Below are positions 33,767 through 42,104 of a DNA stretch of 64,000 nt, in pieces. Below the pieces are notes generated by a model. It was not told where the DNA came from and searched no databases. It saw only the letters and a program-made list of their open reading frames with translations. Positions within the stretch are counted from its first letter, which is position 1. Each line of letters begins with the position of its first letter. The translations under genes were made by a program, and so were the position numbers. Where the stretch lies: assembly GCA_019637585.1 (NCBI GenBank), contig JAHBVL010000001.1:558001-622000 (forward strand), written 5' to 3'. The DNA comes from Thermomicrobiales bacterium. Lineage in GTDB: Bacteria; Chloroflexota; Chloroflexia; Thermomicrobiales; UBA6265.

Positions 33767-34092
33767 GCCGGTCCGGGGACGCGCTCACTTCCCGCTACAT
33801 GATGATGAGATCGCTGTCCAAGGTCGTGTTCATCGCCGAATGAGTAATCCGGGCTAGTGTCCCAAGAGTCCCGTTCCCGGTCGAGATATGTCTGAACGTC
33901 CTCGTCCTGCCAGATCTCACTGTATAGCCCGCCAAGCTGATCGACTGCGTCACCGTGATATGGGACCAGCACAATCACACCATCCCTGACGGAGGCCAGC
34001 AAATGATCGCCCGCGCCGAGACCGAGCGCGTTGCGGATTGTTAACGGTACAGTGATCTGGTTCTTGCTGTTAACCGTGACCTTCACCGGCAT
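33763..34092 (-). CDS. AbrB-fold transcription regulator/antitoxin with repeat-derived C-terminus
   Basis: A 109-residue protein from ATG 34092 (MPVKVTVNSKNQITVPLTIRN, GLGAGDHLLASV), a clear AbrB swapped-hairpin domain. A helical segment (QLGGLYSEIWQDEDVQTYLD) resembles antitoxin tails. From SPDYSFGDEHD onwards the last ~31 codons are the end of a MITE-like copy (33793-33856) and the repeat beyond it, so the original C-terminus was replaced. No PIN toxin gene follows. It may be an orphan antitoxin. GAGGAAAAT precedes the start. Confidence 0.75.
   Translation of the reverse strand: MPVKVTVNSKNQITVPLTIRNALGLGAGDHLLASVRDGVIVLVPYHGDAVDQLGGLYSEIWQDEDVQTYLDRERDSWDTSPDYSFGDEHDLGQRSHHHVAGSERVPGPA
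33793..33856. mobile_element. MITE-like element, copy C (one end only)
   Basis: GATGAGATCGCTGTCC, CGTGTTCATCGCC and the tip AATCCGGGCTAG match one end of copies A (24678) and B (41758). The rest of the element is missing. It lies inside the 3' end of the AbrB gene. Confidence 0.7.
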
Positions 34093-34222
34093 ATTTTCCT
34101 CTCCTGGACATTGATCGTCGAGGTTAGCAAATCTGCTCGCCTGGACCATGCTGTCGGCAATTTCGGGTGCGCTTCTGGCGTACATCCGGGCAATTGAGAT
34201 TGCGTTCCATTGCGAATGGCGC

Positions 34223-35956
34223 CTATCGCCCAACCCTCGGTCTCAATGCCGCGCGGAAATCCTCGATTGGCAAGGTGTTGAGTACATCGGACGCCTCGAG
34301 CCAGCCGCGACGAGCCTGATAGATGCCGTGGCGCATGAGGTCGTAGCCGGAGGGGCGGTGGGCGTCGGTGTTGATGACGAATTTGCAGCCGATGTCGCGG
34401 GCGAACTTGACCGAGCGGTCGTCGAGGTCGAGGCGATGGGGATCGGCATTGATTTCGAGGGCGACATTGTTGTCCCGCGCCGCTTCGAACACGGCCTCCA
34501 GGTCGAGGCTGATCCCCTCCCGCTGCGTCAGAATGCGTCCCTGCGGATGGCCGAGCACGCGGACATAGGGGTTCTCCAAAGCGGCAATGACCCGCGCTGT
34601 CTGAACCTCGCGCGGCAGATCGAAAAAGGAATGAACCGAGACGATGACGATATCGAGCTCGGCGAGGACATCGTCGGGTTGGTCGAGATCGCCATTGCGC
34701 AGGATATCGACTTCATTGCCGTGCAGAATCGTGATCTCCGGCAGGCGAGACTGGACTTCCCGCAACTCCTCTGCTTGGCGACGGAGTTTGTCGGGATCGA
34801 GTCCGAACGTCATCGCCAGTCGCGGCGAATGATCGGTGACGGCTATGTACTCGTAACCGAGCTCGATCGCGCGACGGGCCATCTCTTCGATCGAGGCTTT
34901 GCCGTCCGACCAGGTCGTGTGAGCGTGGATGTCGCCCCGGATATCGCTGAGGGTGATCAGATTGGGCAACGCATTTGCATCGGCGGCCAGAACCTCGCCC
35001 CAGTTCTCCCGGAGCTCCGGCGCTATATAAGGAAGGTCGAGAGCGGTGTAGATATCCGCTTCTTCCCGGCCGGCGATGACGACATCGTTCTTGTCGTAGA
35101 GCCCGTACTCATTGAGTTTCCACTCTCGCTCGATCGCCCGCTGGCGCAGCAGGATGTTGTGTTCCTTTGAGCCCGTGAAGTAGAGGAGCGCTGCGCCGTA
35201 GCTCTCCGGCGGCACGACGCGCAGGTCGACCACCATGCCGTCCCGCAGCACAACCGCCGCCCGCGTTTCCCCTTCGTTGGTCACCTGTGCGACGCGGTCA
35301 TGATCGATAAACGCGTCGATGGCGGCGGCCGATGTTTCGGCGGCGGCGAGGATGTCCAGATCGCCAATCGTTTCGCGGTGCCGGCGATAGCTTCCGGCCA
35401 CGTCGACCCGCTCGACGCCTTCCACCGCACGAACCACGCTCTCGAAGGAGATGGCGATTTCTTCGGCGTCTGCCCATTTGCGCCGGCTCTTCTTCGTCCG
35501 GCCGGTTTCCAGCTCGGCGGCGATCTTCTCCTGCGACTTGACGCCGAAGCCCTCCAGCCTGGCCAGTTTGCCGGCCGCGACCGCCGCCTGCAGGTCGTCG
35601 AGGCTCTCGATACCAAGATCGTCGCGCAGTTTGCGGACCTTTTTCGGTCCCAGACCGGGAATCTGGAGAAGATCGCGGAGCGAGGGGTTGATCTCCGAGC
35701 GGAGTCTGTCGAGATCGGGATAGGTGCCGGTGGCGGCGAGCTGCTCGATGCGCTTGGCCAGGTCCTTGCCGATTCCCGGCAGTGTGGCCGGATCCTCCCC
35801 GGCGTCGATCATGTCCGAGAGGCTGCGCCCCAGATCGCTGATGGTTTCGGCGGCATTCCGGTACGCCCGAACCCGAAAACTGTTCGCCCCATCGATCTCC
35901 AAAAGATCGGCGACCTCCTGGAAGACGGCGGCGAATTCGGCATTCGAGAAGCGCAT
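34223..35956 (-). CDS. polX: DNA polymerase/3'-5' exonuclease PolX (family X with PHP domain)
   Basis: A 577-residue family X DNA polymerase. Residues 1-90 are the 8-kDa-like helix-hairpin-helix region (PGIGKDLAKRI), 95-150 a second HhH (IPGLGPKKVRKL), and 170-320 the polymerase core with the catalytic Asp triad IGDLDIL (D199, D201) and VVDLRV (D244). A C-terminal PHP domain follows (HAHTTWSDG, H344/H346, then INADPHRLDL and INTDAHRP), giving 3'-5' exonuclease or phosphatase activity. It acts in base-excision or gap repair. ATG 35956 is chosen; the upstream open frame runs antisense through the EamA gene and is spurious. Confidence 0.93.
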   Translation of the reverse strand: MRFSNAEFAAVFQEVADLLEIDGANSFRVRAYRNAAETISDLGRSLSDMIDAGEDPATLPGIGKDLAKRIEQLAATGTYPDLDRLRSEINPSLRDLLQIPGLGPKKVRKLRDDLGIESLDDLQAAVAAGKLARLEGFGVKSQEKIAAELETGRTKKSRRKWADAEEIAISFESVVRAVEGVERVDVAGSYRRHRETIGDLDILAAAETSAAAIDAFIDHDRVAQVTNEGETRAAVVLRDGMVVDLRVVPPESYGAALLYFTGSKEHNILLRQRAIEREWKLNEYGLYDKNDVVIAGREEADIYTALDLPYIAPELRENWGEVLAADANALPNLITLSDIRGDIHAHTTWSDGKASIEEMARRAIELGYEYIAVTDHSPRLAMTFGLDPDKLRRQAEELREVQSRLPEITILHGNEVDILRNGDLDQPDDVLAELDIVIVSVHSFFDLPREVQTARVIAALENPYVRVLGHPQGRILTQREGISLDLEAVFEAARDNNVALEINADPHRLDLDDRSVKFARDIGCKFVINTDAHRPSGYDLMRHGIYQARRGWLEASDVLNTLPIEDFRAALRPRVGR

Positions 35957-35996
35957 TGCGGGGATCCTTTCTGTTCCGATGAGTGTAGCCCTGGAC

Positions 35997-36128
35997 GAAG
36001 GCGGAGAGGCGGAGAGGCGGAGAGGCGGAGAGGCGGGGAGGCGAAAAGGCGAAAAGGACACGAGCCGACGAGGATCGTGAAGAGTCTCTCTCCTATCCGC
36101 CTCTCCGCCCATCCGCCTCTCCGCCTTC
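35997..36128. repeat. Inverted pair of octamer arrays
   Basis: GGCGGAGA is repeated about four times, then GGCGGGGA and GGCGAAAA twice. About 50 bp further the complement words ATCCGCCTCTCCGCC run the other way (36088-36128). Transcribed, this would fold into a long imperfect hairpin between the divergent polX and EamA genes. Confidence 0.85.
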
Positions 36129-36235
36129 GTCCACGCTGCCGGTAATGCGTGGCCGATCGGCGTGTTTCGCGCGTCGGGCCAGATGGAGGATAGAAGGAGA
36201 CACCACGACGGCAGATCGACGAAGGAGCCCCAGGC

Positions 36236-37150
36236 ATGACGAGTTCCCGAGAGCTGGCAGGAACCCTTCTGGGACGGCCCTTCTCCATGCCAGGGACCGG
36301 ATTCGCGGTTCCGGCACTCCTCGTCGCAAACCTGATCTGGGGGATGAGCTTCGTCGCCACCAAACCACTGCTCGACTATCTCCCCTCCGGCACGCTGGCA
36401 GCAGGGCGGTTGCTCATCGCGCTGGTCGTGTTGCTGCCCTACCTGAGGATGACCGGGCGGACCATCGCGCTGGGCCGGGCTCCGGCGATGTTGGGTACGG
36501 TCGGTATTGGCGCGCCGGTCCTCCTCCAGAATCTCAGCCTCGAGCGCACATCGGCCGCGAACGCCGCCTGTCTGTCGAGTGTGGTACCCGCGATCGCCGT
36601 GGTGCTGGCCTTCCTCCTCTTGAAACACCGGCCCAGCGGGAAGGAGTCGGCGGCCGTCATCGTGTCGATTCTGGGTGTGCTCTGCATTCTTGTGGCCGAC
36701 ATCGATTCGAGCACCATGCTCTCGCCGCTCGGCGATGCGCTCGCGCTGGCCAGCGCCGCACTGATCGCGCTCTATCTGGTGCTTGGCCGCCGCTATTTCG
36801 GCCAGTACAACCCGATCTCGCTCGTTACCGGTAGCACACTCTACGCCCTGCTCATGCTTGCTCCGCTCGTCGCGTTCGAGTTCTCCCGGTCCGCCGTGAC
36901 GATTCCGTCTGCCTCGGCTGGATTGCCCAGTCTGATCTATCTCGGTGCGGGAGCATCGGCTCTGGCGTTCTGTCTGGAAGGACGCGCTTTGCGCGATATC
37001 GGCGCGGGTCAGGCCGCCACATTCGGCAATCTGGCGCCAGTCGTCGGCGTCGTTGCCGCCGCTCTCCTCCTGCACGAGGCACTGACCCTGCCCCAAATCG
37101 CCGGCGCGGCCCTGGCGCTGGGCGGGGCATGGATGGTTGTTAGTGATTAG
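36236..37150 (+). CDS. EamA/DMT family transporter
   Basis: A 304-residue multi-pass membrane protein with two EamA repeats, about ten helices. The first repeat starts LLVANLIWGMSFVATKPLLDYLP; the second includes ALALASAALIALYLVLGRRYF and ends LGGAWMVVSD. The drug/metabolite transporter superfamily exports amino acids, metabolites or nucleotide sugars; the substrate is unknown. ATG 36236 is accepted; the first 15 residues are extra-polar before helix 1. Confidence 0.88.
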   Translation: MTSSRELAGTLLGRPFSMPGTGFAVPALLVANLIWGMSFVATKPLLDYLPSGTLAAGRLLIALVVLLPYLRMTGRTIALGRAPAMLGTVGIGAPVLLQNLSLERTSAANAACLSSVVPAIAVVLAFLLLKHRPSGKESAAVIVSILGVLCILVADIDSSTMLSPLGDALALASAALIALYLVLGRRYFGQYNPISLVTGSTLYALLMLAPLVAFEFSRSAVTIPSASAGLPSLIYLGAGASALAFCLEGRALRDIGAGQAATFGNLAPVVGVVAAALLLHEALTLPQIAGAALALGGAWMVVSD

Positions 37151-37282
37151 CGGTCAGCAGTCGGCAGTCGGCAGTCAGCGGCTTGCGGGCCACCGGTACC
37201 ACGAGTGAGTCAGGGATAGTACTGACTGCCGACTGCCGACTGCCGACTGCCGACTGCTGACCGCCGACTGCTGACCGCTCGT
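37151..37282. repeat. Inverted pair of heptamer arrays (GCAGTCG / CGACTGC)
   Basis: On the left GGTCAGCAGTCGGCAGTCGG; on the right several ACTGCCG units ending in ACTGCTGACCGC. They are mutual complements separated by about 55 bp, so a long hairpin can form. It lies between the convergent EamA and M13 peptidase genes and may act as a bidirectional terminator. Confidence 0.85.
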
Positions 37283-37284
37283 CC

Positions 37285-39339
37285 TCACCAAACCACTATC
37301 CGCTCTTTCGGCGAAAGCCACATCGGCTCGCCAGGCTGGATATCGAACGCGTCGTAGAACGCGTCCATATTCTGGGCTGGGAGAACGGCCCGGACGGCTG
37401 AGGGTGAGTGGACGCCGGACTGAATTTGCGTTCTCAAGGTCTCTTCCCGTTCCACGCCGCGCCAGCTTGTGGCGAAGGCGATGAAGAAGCGCTCTTCCGG
37501 CGTGAAGCCGTCGACCAGCGTGCCGCTTTCCCCCGGATCGAGGTTGGCGATGAGCGCGTCGTAGGCGGCCTGGAGTCCTCCCATGTCCGCCACGTTTTCT
37601 CCGACCGAGATCCGACCGTTCAGGAAGAGTCCGGGCAGGATCTCGATGGCGCTGTACTGTTCGATGACGCGGTCATTCAGCGCCAGAAACGCGGCGCGAT
37701 CCTCATCGGTCCACCAGTTGACGTAATTGCCCTGGGCATCGAACCGCGATCCATCGAGATCGAACCCATGGGTGATCTCGTGTCCGATGACCGAACCGAT
37801 GGCGCCATAGTTCCAGGCATCGTCAGCGTCGGAAACGAAAAACGGATCCTGGAGGAAGGCAGCCGGGAAGATGATGCTGTTGGTTTGCGGGTTGTAGAAC
37901 GCATTCACCTCCTGGGCATTGACGATCCATTCGTCCGGATCGACCGGTTTGCCGGCCATTCCCATGTATCGCAGGTAGTTGGTTCGATAGGCATTCATGG
38001 CGGTTTCGAAATAGGATGATCCGATCTCCACGTCCTCGTAGGTGACCCAGGTGTCGGGGAAACCGAGTTGCAGCCTCATCGCTGCCAGTTTCTCCCTGGC
38101 CAGCGCTTTCGTTTCTCCAGTCATCCAGGTCAGGTTGTCGATACGAGCGCCGAACGCCTCGATCAGATGCTCGACGAGAGTGGTGATGCGGTCGCGTGAT
38201 TCCGGAGAGAAGTGCTCCGCCACGTAGAGCTGCCCGGCGGCGTCTCCCAGCGCCGCGTTGACCGTGTCCAACACTTCGTATGAGGTGGGTGGCTGCTGTT
38301 CGATCCCGTAGAGCGCCTGGAGATAGGGGAAGACCAGCGCCTGCATATCCTCGCCGACGAGGTCGTACACACCCAGCATGAACCTGACTTTGAGATAGTT
38401 GCGGACAGCGTCGATATCGGTTCCGGCGAGAATTTCGTCGAATGTTTGAAAGAGCTCAACCTCGGTGTTGATGATCGTGGGCGAACCCTCGACGCCGAGC
38501 GCTGCCAGATATGCCGTCCAGTCGAGCCGCGGGTAGAGAAGCTGCAGATCGGCTGCGGTCGTGGGGTTGTAGAGCACGCCGAAATCCTGCGCTTCTTCGG
38601 GAGTCACCATGAAGCTGGCAAGGGTCGATTCGAAATCATAGACGTCCGCGGCGGCAGCTACGGACTCCGCTGCCGGCACTCCGGCGGCCACAAGGAGACC
38701 GGCCAGAACCTGACGGTAGCTGTCCCGAACCCGATCGTTGGCCGGGTCGGTATCGGTGTAGTAGTCGACATCGGGCAGACCGAGAAAGGGACCAGACATC
38801 CACAGAATGTTCATCGTCGAATCGGCGGGATCGGCTGTCACCGCCAGATTGAAGAAATCCTCGGCGCCGATCATCTCGGGGTCGAGGAAGAGATCGTGTA
38901 CTTCCTCAATCGTCGTGGCCTGGTCGTATCGCGCCAGAAAGGGCAGCATCGGCGCATTGCCCTGCGCGTTGCGGGTGTCGAGGTCCATCCCCTGCTGGAA
39001 GAGGATCGCCGCTCTTTCCTGATCGGTTGGATTCGCCGCACCAGGCTCGACGACCACGCCTCTCAGGAGCTCGATGACCTGGGCATCGGTTCGCTCGATC
39101 AGCTCCTCGAACACGCCGTACGAGGGCCAGTCGGCCGGAATCGCCGTGCGGTCGAGCCAGCCGCCATTCACGAACCGGAAGAAATCCTCCCCCGGCGCGA
39201 CCGACTGATCCATATCCGCCAGATTGAGCGGCGATTGCACGCGTTCCTGTGCTCGCACGGCAACCGGCGCCGCCAGACTGGCGAAGAGCGCGATGGCCAG
39301 GAGGAGACGGATCAGGGAGGTTGAGCGGGGTGAATTCAT
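37285..39339 (-). CDS. M13 family zinc metallopeptidase (neprilysin/PepO type)
   Basis: A 684-residue secreted M13 peptidase. A signal peptide covers residues ~1-33 (LIRLLLAIALFASLAAPVAVRAQ). The mature N-domain has MDQSVAPGEDFFRFVNGGWL, typical of M13. The zinc motif HEITH is at 520-524, with the third ligand Glu ~581 in GENVADMGG. The protein ends MWLSPKERIVVW; the CxxW tail of mammalian members is replaced, as in bacterial ones. It would cleave oligopeptides outside the membrane, which suits the peptide-type ABC operons in the region. ATG 39339 gives the cleanest signal peptide. Confidence 0.92.
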   Translation of the reverse strand: MNSPRSTSLIRLLLAIALFASLAAPVAVRAQERVQSPLNLADMDQSVAPGEDFFRFVNGGWLDRTAIPADWPSYGVFEELIERTDAQVIELLRGVVVEPGAANPTDQERAAILFQQGMDLDTRNAQGNAPMLPFLARYDQATTIEEVHDLFLDPEMIGAEDFFNLAVTADPADSTMNILWMSGPFLGLPDVDYYTDTDPANDRVRDSYRQVLAGLLVAAGVPAAESVAAAADVYDFESTLASFMVTPEEAQDFGVLYNPTTAADLQLLYPRLDWTAYLAALGVEGSPTIINTEVELFQTFDEILAGTDIDAVRNYLKVRFMLGVYDLVGEDMQALVFPYLQALYGIEQQPPTSYEVLDTVNAALGDAAGQLYVAEHFSPESRDRITTLVEHLIEAFGARIDNLTWMTGETKALAREKLAAMRLQLGFPDTWVTYEDVEIGSSYFETAMNAYRTNYLRYMGMAGKPVDPDEWIVNAQEVNAFYNPQTNSIIFPAAFLQDPFFVSDADDAWNYGAIGSVIGHEITHGFDLDGSRFDAQGNYVNWWTDEDRAAFLALNDRVIEQYSAIEILPGLFLNGRISVGENVADMGGLQAAYDALIANLDPGESGTLVDGFTPEERFFIAFATSWRGVEREETLRTQIQSGVHSPSAVRAVLPAQNMDAFYDAFDIQPGEPMWLSPKERIVVW

Positions 39340-39645
39340 GGGCGGGGTCCTGGGTGGGATTAGTGCATAGTGCATGGTGCATGGTGCATGGTGTGTCGAA
39401 TCATAGTCCGGAGTCCGGAGTCCGGAGTCCGGGGTCCGTAGCCCGTTATCCGGAGTCCGTAGCCCGTTATCCGTAGCCCGTTATCCGTAGTCCGTGGTCC
39501 GTGGTCCGGACTTCGAGCCGCTGACCTCCCTTCGGACTACGGACTACGGACCTCGGACTCCGTCCCCCCGTGTCGACGCCTCCCCCCTCCTCCGCGCACA
39601 ATGTGCCGGTGACGTTGGCATGAGGCGAGCGCGAGGGAAAGTCCG
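39340..39645. repeat. Heptamer arrays with inverted partner
   Basis: About 39362-39392 holds GTGCATG-type words. From 39398 AGTCCGG is repeated four times, then words TAGCCCG and TTATCCG alternate, then GTCCGTG. Between 39523 and 39570 the complement words GGACTAC and CGGACTC run the opposite way. No gene is supported in these 306 bp. Confidence 0.85.
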
Positions 39646-40608
39646 TTGCACATGAACATCCGAGATCGATCGACTGTTGCCAGACTGCTGTTCGCGCTGG
39701 CGCTGTCGGCCACGCTCCTCTTCGGGTCGCTCCTGGGTGGGATAGCCGTGGCACAAGAGGGCACACCCGAAGCAACACCTGCCGTGACCTATTCGCCGGA
39801 GGAAGCCCGCTTCGCCCGGTTGGGCGGCATGCTGGCCGATGTTCTCGCGGAGTACGGCACGCCAGACTGGACCGACGACGGGCTGGTTGGCTACAACAGC
39901 CGGATTCTGGGCGGCATCGACACCATCACGATGGTCTTCTACGATCCCGCGGAACGAGTCCGCAGCTACATGCTGATCTATCTGGAGCGCCCTGAGGAGC
40001 TGAACGATCCTGCCCGCATTGCTCAGGTTGTCGCCGATGTGGCGCCGCGCGATGGCCGATGCGCAACCGAACCCGACGACGACAATCTGCTGGGCGAGGA
40101 GGTCTATCTCTGCCAGAGCGATGGGTTGAAAGGTGTCTTCTCTCCCGACGACCTGCTCAGTTTCGAGGTCGTCGGCGACGATGGCGCCTACAACTATGCC
40201 GTCGATCCGACCGACGACGCCTACTTCGAAATCGTGGTGCGGATGGGGTCGGACGGCATTCCGGGACCACCGACGCCCGTGCCGACTCCCACACCGCCCC
40301 CGCCTCCTCCCCTCACCAAAACCTACCCTGCGGTGAAAGACGTGGCGAAGCTGGTCGACGGCAGTATCGAAGCGGGAACACCCCTCTCGGTGACGGGAAC
40401 GATCCTCGATATCCGGTTGAGCGAAACCGGCACGATACTGGTGATGGACATTCCCGGCGATGAGGAATCAGTGCTCGTTCTGGCCGAAAACCAGGACGAC
40501 CTGACCGGCGTGTCGATCGGCGAGTTGTGGACGGTCTACGGTATCTACACAGGGTTCGTGTGCGAGGATGGCTGCTCCGCAACGATCCAGGTGGTCAAGC
40601 TGGGATAG
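39646..40608 (+). CDS. Secreted hypothetical protein with OB-like C-terminal domain
   Basis: A 320-residue protein. A signal peptide at ~1-38 (LLFALALSATLLFGSLLGGIAVAQE) is followed by an N-domain of about 160 residues with two cysteines (GRCATEP, VYLCQSD). A Pro-rich linker (PPTPVPTPTPPPPPPL, ~212-228) leads to a C-terminal ~90 residues of alternating strands (LSVTGTILDIRL, LWTVYGIYTGF) resembling a small beta-barrel. TTG 39646 has AGGGA upstream; ATG 39652 is nearly equivalent. No family is recognised. Confidence 0.7.
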   Translation: MHMNIRDRSTVARLLFALALSATLLFGSLLGGIAVAQEGTPEATPAVTYSPEEARFARLGGMLADVLAEYGTPDWTDDGLVGYNSRILGGIDTITMVFYDPAERVRSYMLIYLERPEELNDPARIAQVVADVAPRDGRCATEPDDDNLLGEEVYLCQSDGLKGVFSPDDLLSFEVVGDDGAYNYAVDPTDDAYFEIVVRMGSDGIPGPPTPVPTPTPPPPPPLTKTYPAVKDVAKLVDGSIEAGTPLSVTGTILDIRLSETGTILVMDIPGDEESVLVLAENQDDLTGVSIGELWTVYGIYTGFVCEDGCSATIQVVKLG

Positions 40609-40621
40609 GCCGGCGTACGGC

Positions 40622-41698
40622 TCAACCGCTCTGGGCGACGTCGTCGGCAGCGACGAAGACGTCGAAGTAGAGCTCTGCCAGCTGCAACCGGGCTGCCGGC
40701 GCGAGGGCGTCGAACTGCGGATGCGCTTTGGCCGGCAACCGGGACCGCAACCGCCAGACGACTTTCGCCTGGTCCCGGCTGAATCGCTCCACGTCCTGCC
40801 GCGTCACGCTCCAGATCTCGCACGCTGCGTCGATCGCCTGGCTGTCGAGCGTCAGCAGATGGGACTCGATGTAGGAAACCCCCTGGTCGAGATGGCGAGC
40901 CTCCGGCAGGGAGATCAAACGCGGTCCGCTCGTTTCGGCAGTATTGGATTGGCCCGCTGAGACCAGCGCCGACTCGGCGGGCGCGTCGCTTCGCCGGGTC
41001 TGCAGCACTCCCGCAAAAATGATCGCCACGCCAATCGACATCGCGATGTAGAGGAACTCCCGCTGCCCGAAGCGAGTCAGCGTTCCCCCCGATGCCACCA
41101 CCAGGGTGCCCGCCGCGATCAGCAAACAGCCGATCATCCGGTTGCGCATGATGCCGAGCTGCTGGAACCGCCGGGCGGAGTAGAGTGCTCCGCCGACCAG
41201 CACCACCGTTCCGATCGAATTGATCGCCACCGTCAGCGCCACGAGGGCAGGACCGCGCTCCAGGGCTTCCCAGCCATGGTCGGCCAACTGCGTCGTATCG
41301 ATAGGCGCATCGATAACCAGCGTCGCGGCGAGCGCGGTGACGAGGATCGTCAAACCGGGAGCCCATCGCTCGATCCGGCTACGGGCCAGCAGATACCCCT
41401 CGCCAAGCGCCAAGTATCCAACGACCAACACCGCACCGGTCAGGTAGTAGACGCGAACCAAAGGTTCATTCCACTCGGCAAGCGAACCGACGACTTCCGA
41501 TCCGGCGGCGATGGCGAAAACGGCGAATGCCACGGTCCAGACAATGCGATCCGGTTTCGGGCGGCGCCATGTGTCGTAGCCGAGCACAGCCGCGCAGGCC
41601 GCGCTGACCACCAGAGCAAGAATGGGGAAAACAACCATGAACGATTCGGAGCCTCTCAGCAATCGTGTCAGCCGGCGCCAGGGTTCGAGCGCTGCCAT
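40622..41698 (-). CDS. Seven-helix membrane protein with cytoplasmic tail
   Basis: A 358-residue protein with about seven hydrophobic helices in the first 230 residues, and a soluble C-terminal tail (~240-358) that is helical and contains RLISLPEARHLDQGVSYI and LRSRLPAKAH. The tail has no histidine-kinase motifs, so a sensor role is not shown. Start ATG 41698 is taken; ATG 41638, at MVVFPILALVV, is also possible. It is convergent with the secreted protein gene at 39646. Confidence 0.7.
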   Translation of the reverse strand: MAALEPWRRLTRLLRGSESFMVVFPILALVVSAACAAVLGYDTWRRPKPDRIVWTVAFAVFAIAAGSEVVGSLAEWNEPLVRVYYLTGAVLVVGYLALGEGYLLARSRIERWAPGLTILVTALAATLVIDAPIDTTQLADHGWEALERGPALVALTVAINSIGTVVLVGGALYSARRFQQLGIMRNRMIGCLLIAAGTLVVASGGTLTRFGQREFLYIAMSIGVAIIFAGVLQTRRSDAPAESALVSAGQSNTAETSGPRLISLPEARHLDQGVSYIESHLLTLDSQAIDAACEIWSVTRQDVERFSRDQAKVVWRLRSRLPAKAHPQFDALAPAARLQLAELYFDVFVAADDVAQSG

Positions 41699-41757
41699 GG
41701 GATTCTACTGCGGAACTCAGGGAGGCCTGCGACGCGGGATGAACGATGCCGCGCTGT

Positions 41758-42020
41758 TAGCCCGGACTATTCAATAGGGCACCCCTTCTGTTTGTCTGTA
41801 GGCGCAGACCCCCCGTGTCTGCTTTTCAGGGGACACAGCGCATCCATCGGCGGCGGCTTCTCGTCACGTGCCGATGCGGGGTCGCGGCTCTTGCGCATGA
41901 GGATGGTGGCGAGCCAATCGCAGCGCATCCCATACGAGTGCAGACACGGGGTCTGCGGCTACATGGAGATGAGATCGCTGTCAAGAGTCGCGTTTATCGC
42001 CTAATGATTGATTCGCTCTA
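41758..42020. mobile_element. MITE-like element, copy B
   Basis: It starts TAGCCCGGACTATTCAAT and ends in a degenerate tip (ATTCGCTCTA). The body aligns with copy A in inverted orientation through GCACCCC, TTTGTCTGTAG, CGTCACGTGCCGATG, CCCATACGAGTGCAG and GATGAGATCGCTGTC. It lies between the membrane protein and SH3b genes. The small ORFs across it are repeat translations. Confidence 0.75.
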
Positions 42021-42104
42021 TCTCGATGCTCCCCTTGCCGGACCAACAAGTGAGGCGGGCCGTGATGGCCCGCCTCGAGAAATGCTCGTCTGTGACAGCC
42101 AGAA

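Noticed and set aside
35957-37096. Long minus-strand open frame upstream of polX that would extend it to 957 codons
   Set aside because: It runs antisense through the EamA transporter gene and octamer arrays, has no family similarity, and a good start with Shine-Dalgarno exists at 35956.
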